Assembly (NCBI GenBank): GCA_963805505.1
Contig: CAWDUP010000002.1
Span: 620,001 to 684,000 of the forward strand
Source: JANPBY01 sp963805505
GTDB taxonomy: Bacteria > Actinomycetota > Actinomycetes > DATJPE01
Reading direction: 5' to 3'
DNA length: 64,000 nucleotides
A program made the translations under genes and the position numbers. The notes beneath the pieces were generated by a model, which was given only the letters and a program-made list of their open reading frames with translations, was not told where the DNA came from and did not search any database. This document shows positions 51,300 through 60,389 of the stretch, in pieces; the first letter of the stretch is position 1; each line of letters starts with the position of its first letter.

Positions 51300-52049
51300 T
51301 CAGTTCAGTGAGAACGGTGGGTAGCGGTCGGTGATCAGCAAGAACGCGTACGCGTCCACGCGCAGCCACCAACGACCGACGCCGACGACGAAGTCGAACA
51401 GTCCGCGTGGATAGCGACCGGTGAACAGGATCGAGAACCAGGCGAGCACGACGACGACCAGCGCCGCCAGGGTCAGGGCGAAGAGCACGATGAAATGGGG
51501 GATCGCGAGCAACCACTTGACCAGCGGAAGGCCGCGGTTGAGGTCTCGCTGGACGTCGGGATAGTCGAGGTCGATGTGGATGCGCTGCGGCTCAACCGTC
51601 GAGGGATATTCGTCGGTGAGCAGCGCGAAGTAGGCGCCGACCCGCGTGGAGAACCTCGTCAGCTCCAGCGCAAAGTCGAACCACCAGCGCGGATATCGCC
51701 TCCTGAACAAGATCATGAGAAGGGTCGCCAGGAACAGCCCCGAGACGATGCCTCCCGTCGTCGTGCTGACCGTCTCACCCGCCTTGGTGGTGACTGTGCT
51801 CGTGCTCCCGGCCGTGAGCACGGCGAGCACCACGGCGATCGGGATGATGAAGATGAGGCGGAACACCGTGGTCACGCGGTCGTAGGAGGCGGCGTAGTCG
51901 ATGCTCAGACGTGCCGGATAGGCCGACGGTCCCGGCGGCGGCGGTGGTGGCAGAGGTGCCACGCGATCGGTCCACGCGTTCCCGTCCCAGAACCTGGTGT
52001 AGCGGGGATCTTGCGGGTCGGGGTACCAGCCTGCTGCAACTTCTGTCAT
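51300..52049 (-). CDS. DUF2510/DUF4389 membrane protein
   Basis: 249 aa from ATG 52049, GGAGGT 7 nt upstream. N-terminal DUF2510 motif (GWYPDPQDPRYTRFWDGNAWTDR), a Pro linker, then two DUF4389 units each with a helical pair (about 70-108 and 165-205) and WWFDF/GLFDFVVGVGRWWLRV repeats. Function unknown; membrane-associated. Downstream of the tRNA-Leu on the same strand. The predicted longer frame includes tRNA sequence and is not used. Confidence 0.85.
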   Translation of the reverse strand: MTEVAAGWYPDPQDPRYTRFWDGNAWTDRVAPLPPPPPPGPSAYPARLSIDYAASYDRVTTVFRLIFIIPIAVVLAVLTAGSTSTVTTKAGETVSTTTGGIVSGLFLATLLMILFRRRYPRWWFDFALELTRFSTRVGAYFALLTDEYPSTVEPQRIHIDLDYPDVQRDLNRGLPLVKWLLAIPHFIVLFALTLAALVVVVLAWFSILFTGRYPRGLFDFVVGVGRWWLRVDAYAFLLITDRYPPFSLN

Positions 52050-52167
52050 GGTCGTGACCTCCGCGAAGCGTTGCCCTCGGCAGCCTTGGCCTTGAGCCGC
52101 ACGGGCAGCAAGTTTCTTGCCATTCGTCGACCCGATCGATTCGAAGGCAGCAAGAGCAGGATTGTTG

Positions 52168-52251
52168 TGCGCGAGGGGGGAGTTGAACCCCCACACCCTT
52201 TCGGGCACACGGACCTGAACCGTGCGCGTCTGCCTATTCCGCCACTCGCGC
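52168..52251 (-). tRNA. tRNA-Leu(CAG)
   Basis: On the minus strand it begins GCGCGAG (52251-52245) and ends CTCGCGC (52175-52169) plus A at 52168. The anticodon loop TTCAGGT gives CAG, which reads CUG; a long variable arm fits leucine. CCA is not encoded. Sits between the DUF4389 gene and fhaA, as usual in this division cluster. Confidence 0.95.
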
Positions 52252-52434
52252 GAGAGCACCAAAGGCTAACACGCAGGTCAGGGCCCCTTCGGCGGCCGCG
52301 CAACGGTCCTGAACGCCCTCCGCCTCTCCATCAGCCTCCACCACTACCATCGCTACGAAGGCTCGGACCAGAGGGCGAACCCGTCGGGTTCGTACCCCCT
52401 CGCCCCCATGCCTGCGGCGAAGAGGAGGTGGCAC

Positions 52435-53124
52435 GTGGGCGTCATGGATCGCTTCGAGCGCCGCCTCGACCGGCTGGTCAACGGAGTCTTCGCCAAGACT
52501 TTCAAGGCGGAGGTCGAGCCTGTCGAGATCGCCGCGGCGCTCCAGCGCGAATGCGATGATCGCGCTGCGATCGTCAGCAGGGGCCGCACGATGGTGCCCA
52601 ACGTGTTCGCCGTTGAGCTCGGTCAGTCCGACTACGAGCGACTCAACGTCTACGCCAAGCCCCTCGGTGATGAGCTCGCGGCCATGGTCCGAGAGCACTC
52701 CAGCGAGCAGGGCTACGCCTTGGTCGGTCCGGTCGCCGTCTCCTTCGAGCGCGTTGACGATCTCGACACCGGGCTGTTCCGGATCCGCAGCGAGGCCCGA
52801 GGCGATGTCAGCGCGGCCCCGAGGTCTTCGACGGGTGCCCCGCCGCCGGTTGCGGCTCGTCTGCAGATCGGTGACCGCCAAGTCCCCCTGACCCGCAAGA
52901 CCACCGTGATCGGGCGTGGTGACGAGGCGGACCTCCGCATCGATGACCCCGGCATCAGCCGACGGCATGCTCAGATCGTCCTGGGAGATCCGAGCCGCAT
53001 CGTCGACCTGTCCTCGACCAACGGCACCTGGCTCGACGGCCGGCCGGTCACCGACGCGGAGCTGTTCGACGGTTCGCGGGTGTCCCTCGGCGGGACGTCC
53101 CTGACCTTCCGGCTAGGCAGCTGA
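52435..53124 (+). CDS. fhaA: FHA-domain protein FhaA
   Basis: 229 aa from GTG 52435, with GAGGAGGT 5 nt upstream. N-terminal DUF3662 domain (MDRFERRLDRLVNGVFAKTF through FERVDD) and a C-terminal FHA domain (TVIGRGDEADLRI, ISRRHAQIV, STNGTWLDG). FhaA reads phospho-Thr made by PknB and helps control MviN/peptidoglycan precursor flipping in mycobacteria. First gene of the six-gene cluster. The tRNA-Leu lies upstream on the other strand. Confidence 0.95.
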   Translation: MGVMDRFERRLDRLVNGVFAKTFKAEVEPVEIAAALQRECDDRAAIVSRGRTMVPNVFAVELGQSDYERLNVYAKPLGDELAAMVREHSSEQGYALVGPVAVSFERVDDLDTGLFRIRSEARGDVSAAPRSSTGAPPPVAARLQIGDRQVPLTRKTTVIGRGDEADLRIDDPGISRRHAQIVLGDPSRIVDLSSTNGTWLDGRPVTDAELFDGSRVSLGGTSLTFRLGS

Positions 53125-53128
53125 ACGC

Positions 53129-53632
53129 GTGTCGGACCTCAGCCTGTTCTTGATCAAGATCAGCTACCTCGCGCTGCTGTGGATCTTCGTCTTGGTGGTT
53201 GCCGCAGCCATGCGGCGTGAGCTGATGCCTCGCCGGAGGCGTACGGCTAGCCGTAAGGGCTCGGCCGCAGTCGTGGCGCCGCCCACCCCTGCAGCACCAA
53301 TCGCAGCACCTGCCGCCAAACCGCGGAAGGGCAAGCGAGGACAGCCACGAACACTGGCCGTCACAGCCGGGCCGCTCAGCGGCACCACCCTGCCCCTCAG
53401 CGAAGAAACCATCACCGTGGGACGGGCCGCTGACAACACCATGGTCCTCGACGACGACTACGCCTCGAGTCACCATGCGCGGCTGCGCCCGTTTGACGGG
53501 GGCTGGGTCGTCGAGGACCTCGGCTCCACCAATGGCACGTTCCTCGACAAGGCCAAGGTCGTGGCCCCCACCCCTATCCCGATCGGGGTTCCGGTCAAGA
53601 TCGGCAAGACCGTCCTCGAGCTGCGGAAGTAG
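53129..53632 (+). CDS. fhaB: FHA-domain protein FhaB (FipA)
   Basis: 167 aa from GTG 53129. One N-terminal membrane helix (about 8-26), a basic/Pro-Ala linker, and a C-terminal FHA domain (TVGRAADNTMVLDDDYASSHHARL, STNGTFLD). FhaB/FipA binds FtsZ-associated phosphoproteins in mycobacteria. Four nt after fhaA and six before pstP. Confidence 0.93.
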   Translation: MSDLSLFLIKISYLALLWIFVLVVAAAMRRELMPRRRRTASRKGSAAVVAPPTPAAPIAAPAAKPRKGKRGQPRTLAVTAGPLSGTTLPLSEETITVGRAADNTMVLDDDYASSHHARLRPFDGGWVVEDLGSTNGTFLDKAKVVAPTPIPIGVPVKIGKTVLELRK

Positions 53633-53638
53633 GCGACC

Positions 53639-54913
53639 GTGCCTCTCGCGCTGCGCGCCGTGGCCAGATCCCACGTCGGCCTGGTCCGGCAAGGCAACGA
53701 GGACTCCGGCTTTGCCGGACGCAGCCTGTTCGTCGTCGCCGACGGCATGGGCGGCCAAGTGGCCGGCGAGGTCGCGAGCCGGACGGTCGTCGCCGCGCTC
53801 GTCGGACTCGACGGCTCCGAGCTCGGTCCGGACCCGCTCGAGACCGTCCGCACCGCGGTGGCCGAGGCCAATGACCGCCTGCGGGTAGCCGTTGAGGCCC
53901 GGCCGGACCTCGACGGCATGGGTACGACGCTGACCGCACTGGCCTGGAACGGCACGAACCTCACGTTGGCCCACGTCGGCGACTCCCGCGCCTACCTGCT
54001 CCGCGAGGGCGTGCTGTCGCAGCTGACCCACGACCAGACGCTGGTTCAGACGCTCATCGACGACGGCCACATCACCGAGGAGCAGGCCCGAACGCACCCG
54101 CAACGTGCCGTGATCTTGCAGGCCATGGACGGTCGTCCGCAGCTCGACGTCGACCTGCGAGCCATCGATCCGTCGCCGGGGGACCGATTCCTGATCTGCT
54201 CCGACGGGCTCAGCGGATACGTCTCCGCGGCGGCGCTCGGCGAGACGCTCGGGATCCCAGACCCGTCGGTGGCGGTCGACCAGCTGATCAGCCGAGCATT
54301 GGACGCGGGTGCACCCGACAACGTGACCGTCATCGTCGTCGACACGGTCGACGCCGCCGGCAGCGAATTCGCCGCGGACTCTCCGGACGACGCGACGCAC
54401 GCTCCCGGCGGTGTGCTCGTGGGAGCCGTCGGCGAGACTGCCGCCGCGTCGACCCTGGTGTCCGACGATGACCCTTCTGGTCCTCCCGACGAGCGTACGG
54501 TGAAACGACGCCTCGAAGACCCCGTGGCCGACGTAGCCGACGAGGACGTCCTCGACGAGGCCGACGGTGGGCGCCGGCGGGTCTGGCCCTGGCTGGTCGG
54601 GCTGCTCCTGATCGTGGTGGTCGGCGCGGGGTTCGCCGCGTGGCGCTGGTCTCAGGACCAGTGGTACGTGGGCGTCGACAACGGCAATGTCGCCATCTTC
54701 TCCGGCTTGGACGTCTCCCTCGGCCCGGTCGCCCTCAACAGCGTGGAGCAAGAGACAGGCATCGAGGTTGTGACCCTGCCCGAGTTCGCCCGCGAAGAGG
54801 TGGTGAAGGGGATCACCGCCAGCGATGAGGCGGCCGCCGAAGCCGTCGTCCAGCGGCTGCAGGACGCGGCGGACAGCTGCTTGAGCGCGCCCGGGACCCT
54901 GGGTTGCCCGTGA
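53639..54913 (+). CDS. pstP: PP2C-type Ser/Thr phosphatase PstP
   Basis: 424 aa from GTG 53639. PPM motifs: RQGNED (metal Asp), VADGMGG, GDSRAYLLR, SDGLSGY and PDNVTVIVVD. One transmembrane helix (about 315-335) and a short extracytoplasmic tail of about 85 residues. It removes phosphate from PknB and its targets. Last 4 nt overlap the ftsW/rodA start (GTGA). Confidence 0.96.
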   Translation: MPLALRAVARSHVGLVRQGNEDSGFAGRSLFVVADGMGGQVAGEVASRTVVAALVGLDGSELGPDPLETVRTAVAEANDRLRVAVEARPDLDGMGTTLTALAWNGTNLTLAHVGDSRAYLLREGVLSQLTHDQTLVQTLIDDGHITEEQARTHPQRAVILQAMDGRPQLDVDLRAIDPSPGDRFLICSDGLSGYVSAAALGETLGIPDPSVAVDQLISRALDAGAPDNVTVIVVDTVDAAGSEFAADSPDDATHAPGGVLVGAVGETAAASTLVSDDDPSGPPDERTVKRRLEDPVADVADEDVLDEADGGRRRVWPWLVGLLLIVVVGAGFAAWRWSQDQWYVGVDNGNVAIFSGLDVSLGPVALNSVEQETGIEVVTLPEFAREEVVKGITASDEAAAEAVVQRLQDAADSCLSAPGTLGCP

Positions 54914-56328
54914 CCGCGCCCCTCATCGTCGAGGCCGGCAAGCCCCCTCCCGCCGGGACGGGCACGAAGGCTCCCTACCGCCTCACCGAGCTCCTGCTGC
55001 TGATCCCCGCCGTCGCGATCGGCGCACTCGCCTACGCCCAGGTCGACCTGGCGCACTCGGGCCAGCTCCCGCCCGGCTACTGGATGTGGCTCGCAATCGG
55101 GGTCGGAGCCGTCGTCGCGGCTCACCTCAGCACCCAGCTCCTCGTACCGTGGAGCGACCAGGTGCTGCTCCCAACGGTGGTGGCCCTCAACGGGCTCGGA
55201 CTCGCGCTGATCTACCGGCTGGACCTCGCAGCGATCATCGACGCGGCGTCGGACAACAGCATCCCCTCCCTCGCAGCGCAGGACCAAGTCGTCTGGACCT
55301 GGCTCGGAGTGCTCCTGTTCGTCGCGGTGCTCATCGTGGTTCGCGAGCCCCGCTGGCTGCAGCGCTTCACCTACACCGCCATGCTCGTAGGGCTCATCCT
55401 CATCGTGCTGCCGCTCGTGCCCCGCCTTGGCGTGACGATCAACCAGGCACGGATCTGGATCCGGGTCGGCTCCTTGTCGTTCCAGCCCGCCGAGCTGGCG
55501 AAGATCGTCCTGATCGTCTTCTTCGCCGGCTATCTCGTCATGAAGCGAGATGTCTTGTCCCTGGCGCGGAGCCGAGTCCTCGGCATCGACCTGCCGCGTG
55601 GCCGCGACCTCGGTCCCATCGTCGTGGCGTGGCTGGTGAGCGTGGGAGTTCTCGTCTTCGAACGTGACCTCGGCACCTCCGTTCTGTTCTTCGGCTTGTT
55701 CGTGGCCATGCTCTACGTCGCGACCGAACGCGTCGGTTGGCTGGTCATCGGGGCGGTCCTCGCCGCAGCCGGCATCGCGATGGGCTATCTGCTGTTCGGG
55801 CATGTGCAGACCCGCTTCGACATCTGGCTCCACCCGTTCTCCGACCCGTCCGGCACCGGCTACCAGACCGTCCAGGCGTTGTACGGCTTGGCCGACGGCG
55901 GCATCCTCGGATCCGGCATCGCCGACGGGCACCCCGACCTCGTGCCGTACGCGAGCTCGGACTTCATCGCCGCGACCCTCGGTGAGCTGCTTGGCGTCAC
56001 CGGGTTCATGGCCATGCTGGTGCTCTACGCGGTGATCGTTGCTCGCGGGATGGCGATCTCCTTGGCCGCCCGGGATCCGTTCGGACGACTGCTCGCCTTC
56101 GGCCTGGCGTTCGTGCTGGGCCTGCAGGTCTTCGTGGTCATCGGCGGCGTGACCAACCTGATCCCGCTGACCGGCCTGACCACACCCTTCCTCTCCGCCG
56201 GTGGATCATCGCTGGTTGCCAACTGGGCACTCGTCGCCTTGCTCCTCCGGGTGAGCGACTCGGGGCGACGGCCGACGCCCGCCCCGATGGCCATCGACAG
56301 TGCGGAGACGCAGGTGATCCGCCGATGA
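54910..56328 (+). CDS. FtsW/RodA/SpoVE family glycosyltransferase
   Basis: 472 aa from GTG 54910, coupled to pstP. About ten membrane helices; conserved GLVPRLGV-like loop, RIWIRVGSLSFQPAELAKI, and the family Pro/Asn and Gly-rich C-terminal motif in PLTGLTTPFLSAGGSSLV. This SEDS protein polymerises glycan strands with the class B PBP encoded next. RodA or FtsW identity within the SEDS group cannot be fixed from the sequence alone; the cluster position favours RodA. Confidence 0.94.
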   Translation: MTAPLIVEAGKPPPAGTGTKAPYRLTELLLLIPAVAIGALAYAQVDLAHSGQLPPGYWMWLAIGVGAVVAAHLSTQLLVPWSDQVLLPTVVALNGLGLALIYRLDLAAIIDAASDNSIPSLAAQDQVVWTWLGVLLFVAVLIVVREPRWLQRFTYTAMLVGLILIVLPLVPRLGVTINQARIWIRVGSLSFQPAELAKIVLIVFFAGYLVMKRDVLSLARSRVLGIDLPRGRDLGPIVVAWLVSVGVLVFERDLGTSVLFFGLFVAMLYVATERVGWLVIGAVLAAAGIAMGYLLFGHVQTRFDIWLHPFSDPSGTGYQTVQALYGLADGGILGSGIADGHPDLVPYASSDFIAATLGELLGVTGFMAMLVLYAVIVARGMAISLAARDPFGRLLAFGLAFVLGLQVFVVIGGVTNLIPLTGLTTPFLSAGGSSLVANWALVALLLRVSDSGRRPTPAPMAIDSAETQVIRR

Positions 56329-57779
56329 CCCTCACGGTGCGTCGGATGGCGCTGATCCTTGGCATCTTGATCCTGTGCCTGCTCATCCAGGCCAATCGGA
56401 TCCAGGTGATTCGCGCGGACGAGCTGAACACCCGAGCGGGCAACACCCGATCCATCATCGACACCTACGGCCAACAACGCGGCTCGATCCTGGTGGGCGG
56501 CACCGCCGTGGCCAGATCGGTGGACACCGGAGATCCACGGCTGCGCTACGAGCGTCGCTACAGCAACGGCCCGCAATATGCTCCGGCGACCGGCTTCTAC
56601 TCCATCGTCTACGGCGCCACCGGCATCGAGCGGCAAGAGAACGCGCTGCTCAGCGGCGACGACCCCCGACTCATCGGCACCCAGCTCGACGCCTTGATCC
56701 ATGGTGGCGCCAGGCAAGGTGCCTCGGTACGTCTCACGCTCGACCCCAAGGCGCAGCGGGCCGCTTGGGACGGAATTCGGCAGTACAACGGCGCAGTCGT
56801 CGCGATCGAGCCGTCCACCGGGCGCATCCTGGCGATGGCTACCAGCCCTTCTTTCAACCCCGATCCGTTGTCCTCGAACAACCCGGCGGAGAACCGCAAG
56901 GCCTGGGACACGCTGACAGCCGACCCGAAGGAACCGTTGCTCAACCGGCCGTTGGCCAAGACCTACCCTCCCGGCTCGGTCTTCAAGGTCGTAACCGCGG
57001 CCGCAGCGCTGTCCAGCGGGAAATACACGACGACCACCAAGATCCCCGCTCCTGCGGTGCTCGACCTGCCCGGCACGACCGCTGATCTGCCCAACTATGA
57101 CGGTCGGCCCTGCTTCGGCGGCGAAGTCACCCTGGAGCAGGCCCTCCAGATCTCCTGCAACACAGCGATGGCCGAGGTCGGACTGACCCTCGGTGACAAC
57201 GAGCTGAGACGACAGGCGGAAGCATTCGGGTTCAACCACTCCTTCGAGGTCCCCATGACCGCCGCCACGTCGGTGTTCCCGTCCGGGCTGAACGAGCCGC
57301 AGACCGCGCAGGCGGCGATCGGTCAGTTCGACGTACGCGCCACCGCCTTGCAGATCGCCATGGTGGGGGCGGCCGTCGCTAACGGTGGAGTCGTCATGAA
57401 CCCCTATCTCGTCGACGAGATCCTCGCCCCAGACCTGTCCGTGCTCAGTCGTGGCCCCGGACCCACGGAGTTCGGCCGTGCGGTGTCACCCGAGATCGCC
57501 CAAGAGCTCACCGACATGCTCATCAACGTCGTCGACAACGGCACCGGAACCCCCGCCCAGATCCCCGGAGTCCAAGTGGCCGGCAAGACCGGGACGGCCC
57601 AGACCGTCAAGGGCCAACCGCCGCACGCCTGGTTCCTGGCCTTCGCTCCCGCCGACACCAACGCCCAGGTCGCGGTTGCCGTGGTCGTCGAGAACGGCGG
57701 CAACCTGGGCTCAGAAGCCACCGGCGGCAAGCTTGCCGCTCCGATCGCCAAAGCTGTGATGGAGGCGGTGCTGGGGTGA
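56325..57779 (+). CDS. pbpA: Class B penicillin-binding protein PbpA
   Basis: 484 aa. One N-terminal helix (about 8-23) then an extracytoplasmic PBP dimerisation region and transpeptidase domain. Active-site SxxK is SVFK (218-221), SxN is SCN (277-279) and KTG is at 421-423. Cross-links peptidoglycan, pairing with the SEDS protein. Start overlaps the upstream stop (ATGA). Confidence 0.96.
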   Translation: MTLTVRRMALILGILILCLLIQANRIQVIRADELNTRAGNTRSIIDTYGQQRGSILVGGTAVARSVDTGDPRLRYERRYSNGPQYAPATGFYSIVYGATGIERQENALLSGDDPRLIGTQLDALIHGGARQGASVRLTLDPKAQRAAWDGIRQYNGAVVAIEPSTGRILAMATSPSFNPDPLSSNNPAENRKAWDTLTADPKEPLLNRPLAKTYPPGSVFKVVTAAAALSSGKYTTTTKIPAPAVLDLPGTTADLPNYDGRPCFGGEVTLEQALQISCNTAMAEVGLTLGDNELRRQAEAFGFNHSFEVPMTAATSVFPSGLNEPQTAQAAIGQFDVRATALQIAMVGAAVANGGVVMNPYLVDEILAPDLSVLSRGPGPTEFGRAVSPEIAQELTDMLINVVDNGTGTPAQIPGVQVAGKTGTAQTVKGQPPHAWFLAFAPADTNAQVAVAVVVENGGNLGSEATGGKLAAPIAKAVMEAVLG

Positions 57780-57842
57780 GCGGGCCGGCCAACTGCGGTG
57801 CGGCGACCACGGGGTCCCGCACTCAACTGGGAGGATGACGTC

Positions 57843-59570
57843 ATGACCGACGACGGATCGACGCCGCCGCCGCGAAGCCTGTCCGGACGCTATGAGGTCG
57901 GCGAGGTCGTCGGCCGCGGCGGGATGGCCGAGGTCCACCGCGGACGGGACACTCGACTGGGGCGGTCGGTCGCCGTCAAGGTGCTGCGCTCGGACCTCGC
58001 GCGCGACCCCTCCTTCCAGTCCCGATTCCGGCGCGAGGCGCAGTCGGCCGCCTCGCTCAACCACCCGAACATCGTTGCTGTCTACGACACGGGCGAGGAA
58101 GCCTTCGACGACGACCCGACCGGATCGGCGCAGCCCTACATCGTCATGGAGCTCGTCGAGGGCGAGACCCTGCGAGACCTGGTGCGTTCGGGACGGCGAG
58201 TGATGCCTCAGCGGGTCGCTGAGATCGGCTCGGGGATCCTGGCCGCCCTCGACTACAGCCATCGGCACGGAATCGTGCACCGGGACATCAAGCCCGGCAA
58301 CGTGATGTTGACCACGACCGGGCAGGTCAAGGTCATGGACTTCGGTATCGCTCGGGCAGTCGCGGACAGCGCCGCCACCATGACTCAGACGTCGTCGGTC
58401 CTCGGCACCGCGCAGTATCTATCTCCTGAGCAAGCGCGAGGCGAGAAGGTCGACGCCCGTAGCGACCTCTACTCCACCGGGTGTCTGCTCTACGAGCTGC
58501 TCGTGGGGCAGCCTCCGTTCACCGGTGACTCACCCGTGGCGGTGGCCTACCAGCACGTCCGGGAGAACCCCGTCCCCCCGTCGCAGATCGACCCAGACCT
58601 GCCGGCCGGCTACGACGCCGTCATCCTGACCGCCCTCGCCAAGGATCCGGCCGACCGCTATCAGACGGCGGCGGAGATGAAGGCCGACCTCGACCGACTC
58701 GTCGTCGGGGACGCGCCAGCTCGAGCAGCTGCGCCCGTCGTCGTCCCAGTCGCTGCCGACGCCACCCAGCTCATCCCGGCCACGCCCCCAGCAGCCGAAC
58801 CGCAACCTCAACGACGAGCCGGCTGGTACGTCCTGCTCACCCTCGGCACGGTGGCCGCCCTCGCCCTCGTCTTCTTCTTGGCCACCCAGGTGCTCGGCGG
58901 CGGCGGAACCAAGGTCCGGGTGCCCGATCTCACCGGTCAAACCCTCGAGCTCGCGACGGCCACCCTGTCCCAGAAGGGACTGCAGATCGGCGCGGTCACG
59001 ATGGAGACCAGCGACCAGGTCAAAGACACGGTCATCTCCCAGAACCCGCTCACGAATGCGGAGGTCGAGCCCGGCAGTGCGGTCGACGTCGTGGTGTCAT
59101 CCGGGCCTGCCCAGATTCCCGTACCCACCCTGGTCGGGCTCAGCCGGGCCGAGGCGTTGAACGCGTTGACCAGCGCGGGCCTGACCCTCGGATCGCTGGA
59201 TCAGAAGGCGTCCGACCTGCCGGCCGACACGGTGCTGTCCAGCGACCCGCCAGAAGACACGCTCGTCGACGAAGGCAGCGCCGTTTCACTGGTCGTGTCC
59301 TCAGGCAAGGTCAAGGTGCCCGACGTCCGGGGTGAGACGGAGGCGCAGGCCAAGGCTGACCTGGGCAACGCAGGGTTCAATGTGGTCGTCATCACCCAGG
59401 AGGATGGCAGCGTCGACCCGGGGACGGTGCTGGCGCAAAGTCCCACGGGCGGGACATTCCTGGGCGCAGGGAAGACGGTGACGATCACCGTAGCCACCGA
59501 GCCTCCTCCACCGACCCAATCACCCTCACCGAGCCCCAGCCCGACGGTGTCACCCAGCGACGACGGCTGA
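57843..59570 (+). CDS. pknB: Serine/threonine protein kinase PknB with three PASTA domains
   Basis: 575 aa from ATG 57843 (GGAGG 8 nt upstream). Kinase domain 1-280 has GRGGMAEV (24-31), catalytic K46, HRDIKPGN (D148), DFG (166-168), and activation-loop Thr residues (179, 181). One TM (about 335-356), then three PASTA repeats (VRVPDLTGQ, IPVPTLVGL, VKVPDVRGE) and a Thr/Ser/Pro tail. PASTA units bind muropeptide or lipid II. It phosphorylates division and wall regulators. Overlaps trpG by 21 nt tail-to-tail. Confidence 0.96.
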   Translation: MTDDGSTPPPRSLSGRYEVGEVVGRGGMAEVHRGRDTRLGRSVAVKVLRSDLARDPSFQSRFRREAQSAASLNHPNIVAVYDTGEEAFDDDPTGSAQPYIVMELVEGETLRDLVRSGRRVMPQRVAEIGSGILAALDYSHRHGIVHRDIKPGNVMLTTTGQVKVMDFGIARAVADSAATMTQTSSVLGTAQYLSPEQARGEKVDARSDLYSTGCLLYELLVGQPPFTGDSPVAVAYQHVRENPVPPSQIDPDLPAGYDAVILTALAKDPADRYQTAAEMKADLDRLVVGDAPARAAAPVVVPVAADATQLIPATPPAAEPQPQRRAGWYVLLTLGTVAALALVFFLATQVLGGGGTKVRVPDLTGQTLELATATLSQKGLQIGAVTMETSDQVKDTVISQNPLTNAEVEPGSAVDVVVSSGPAQIPVPTLVGLSRAEALNALTSAGLTLGSLDQKASDLPADTVLSSDPPEDTLVDEGSAVSLVVSSGKVKVPDVRGETEAQAKADLGNAGFNVVVITQEDGSVDPGTVLAQSPTGGTFLGAGKTVTITVATEPPPPTQSPSPSPSPTVSPSDDG

Positions 59571-60188
59571 TCGCTCGACCACAGGTGCCAAGCCGGCTGC
59601 TCGTTCGAGGGCGCCCGGATCCCCGCACTCGACGAGCCAGTTGGCCAGCAAGCGGTGTCCGCCTTCGGTGAGCACCGACTCGGGGTGGAACTGCACGCCC
59701 TCGACGAGCTCGCTGCGATGTCGCAGCCCCATGACCACCCCGGAGGACGTACGGCCGGTCACCAGCAGCTCGTCGGGGATGCTCGAAGGCTCAACGGCTA
59801 GGGAGTGGTAGCGGGTCGCGGTGAACGGGTCGGGTAGGCCGGCCAGCACGCCGGAGTTTTCGTGATGGACCTTGCTCGTCTTGCCGTGCAACAACTCGGG
59901 GGCGCGGCGCACGCGCGCGCCGTAAGCCACGGCGATCGCCTGATGACCGAGGCACACCCCGAGCACGGGGACCCGGCCGGCTGCTGCTCGGACCATCGGC
60001 ACGCACACCCCAGCCGCTTCTGGCACGCCGGGACCGGGAGAGAGCAGGACCCCGTCGTAGTCGAGAGCGTCTTCGGGGCCGACCCGGTCATTTCGAACGA
60101 CGGTGGTTTCGGCTCCGAGCTGAGCGAGGTACTGGACGAGGTTGAACACGAAGCTGTCGTAGTTGTCGACGACGAGAATCCTCGGCAC
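59550..60188 (-). CDS. trpG: Anthranilate/aminodeoxychorismate synthase glutamine amidotransferase
   Basis: 212 aa from GTG 60188. Class I GATase triad: nucleophile C79 in LGVCLGHQ, the His in FHPES near 168-172, and the Glu two residues later. It supplies ammonia to TrpE or PabB for tryptophan or folate; the two cannot be told apart by sequence. A TrpG/PabA gene here is conserved in actinobacterial pknB clusters. Confidence 0.95.
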   Translation of the reverse strand: MPRILVVDNYDSFVFNLVQYLAQLGAETTVVRNDRVGPEDALDYDGVLLSPGPGVPEAAGVCVPMVRAAAGRVPVLGVCLGHQAIAVAYGARVRRAPELLHGKTSKVHHENSGVLAGLPDPFTATRYHSLAVEPSSIPDELLVTGRTSSGVVMGLRHRSELVEGVQFHPESVLTEGGHRLLANWLVECGDPGALERAAGLAPVVERSAVVAG

Positions 60189-60204
60189 GACGTCGCCTCC
60201 TCGG

Positions 60205-60384
60205 TCAGGCCGGTGCGCTGACCCCGGAGTCTTCCACGGTCACGTCGGTGAAGGGCAGCCGAGGCTCCACCCACGGGAAGACGACGGTGAACAGCACCAG
60301 CACCGCCGCCGCCAGGAGGACGAGGCACAGCAGCGCCTTGACCGGCCACGGGCCGGGCAGGCTCCTCCACAAGGCGGCGTACAC
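60205..60384 (-). CDS. Small membrane protein, unknown
   Basis: 59 aa from GTG 60384 (AAGG 9 nt upstream). One helix (about 16-36, ALLCLVLLAAAVLVLFTVVF) after a WRSLPG start, and a polar DVTVEDSG tail. A small membrane protein sits at this position between trpG and the sortase in many actinobacteria; function unknown. 16 nt separate it from trpG and 5 nt from the sortase stop. Confidence 0.72.
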   Translation of the reverse strand: MYAALWRSLPGPWPVKALLCLVLLAAAVLVLFTVVFPWVEPRLPFTDVTVEDSGVSAPA

Positions 60385-60389
60385 GTTCG

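Noticed and set aside
54904..54909. TTG start of the FtsW/RodA gene at 54904
   Set aside because: GTG at 54910 overlaps the pstP stop as GTGA, the usual coupling.
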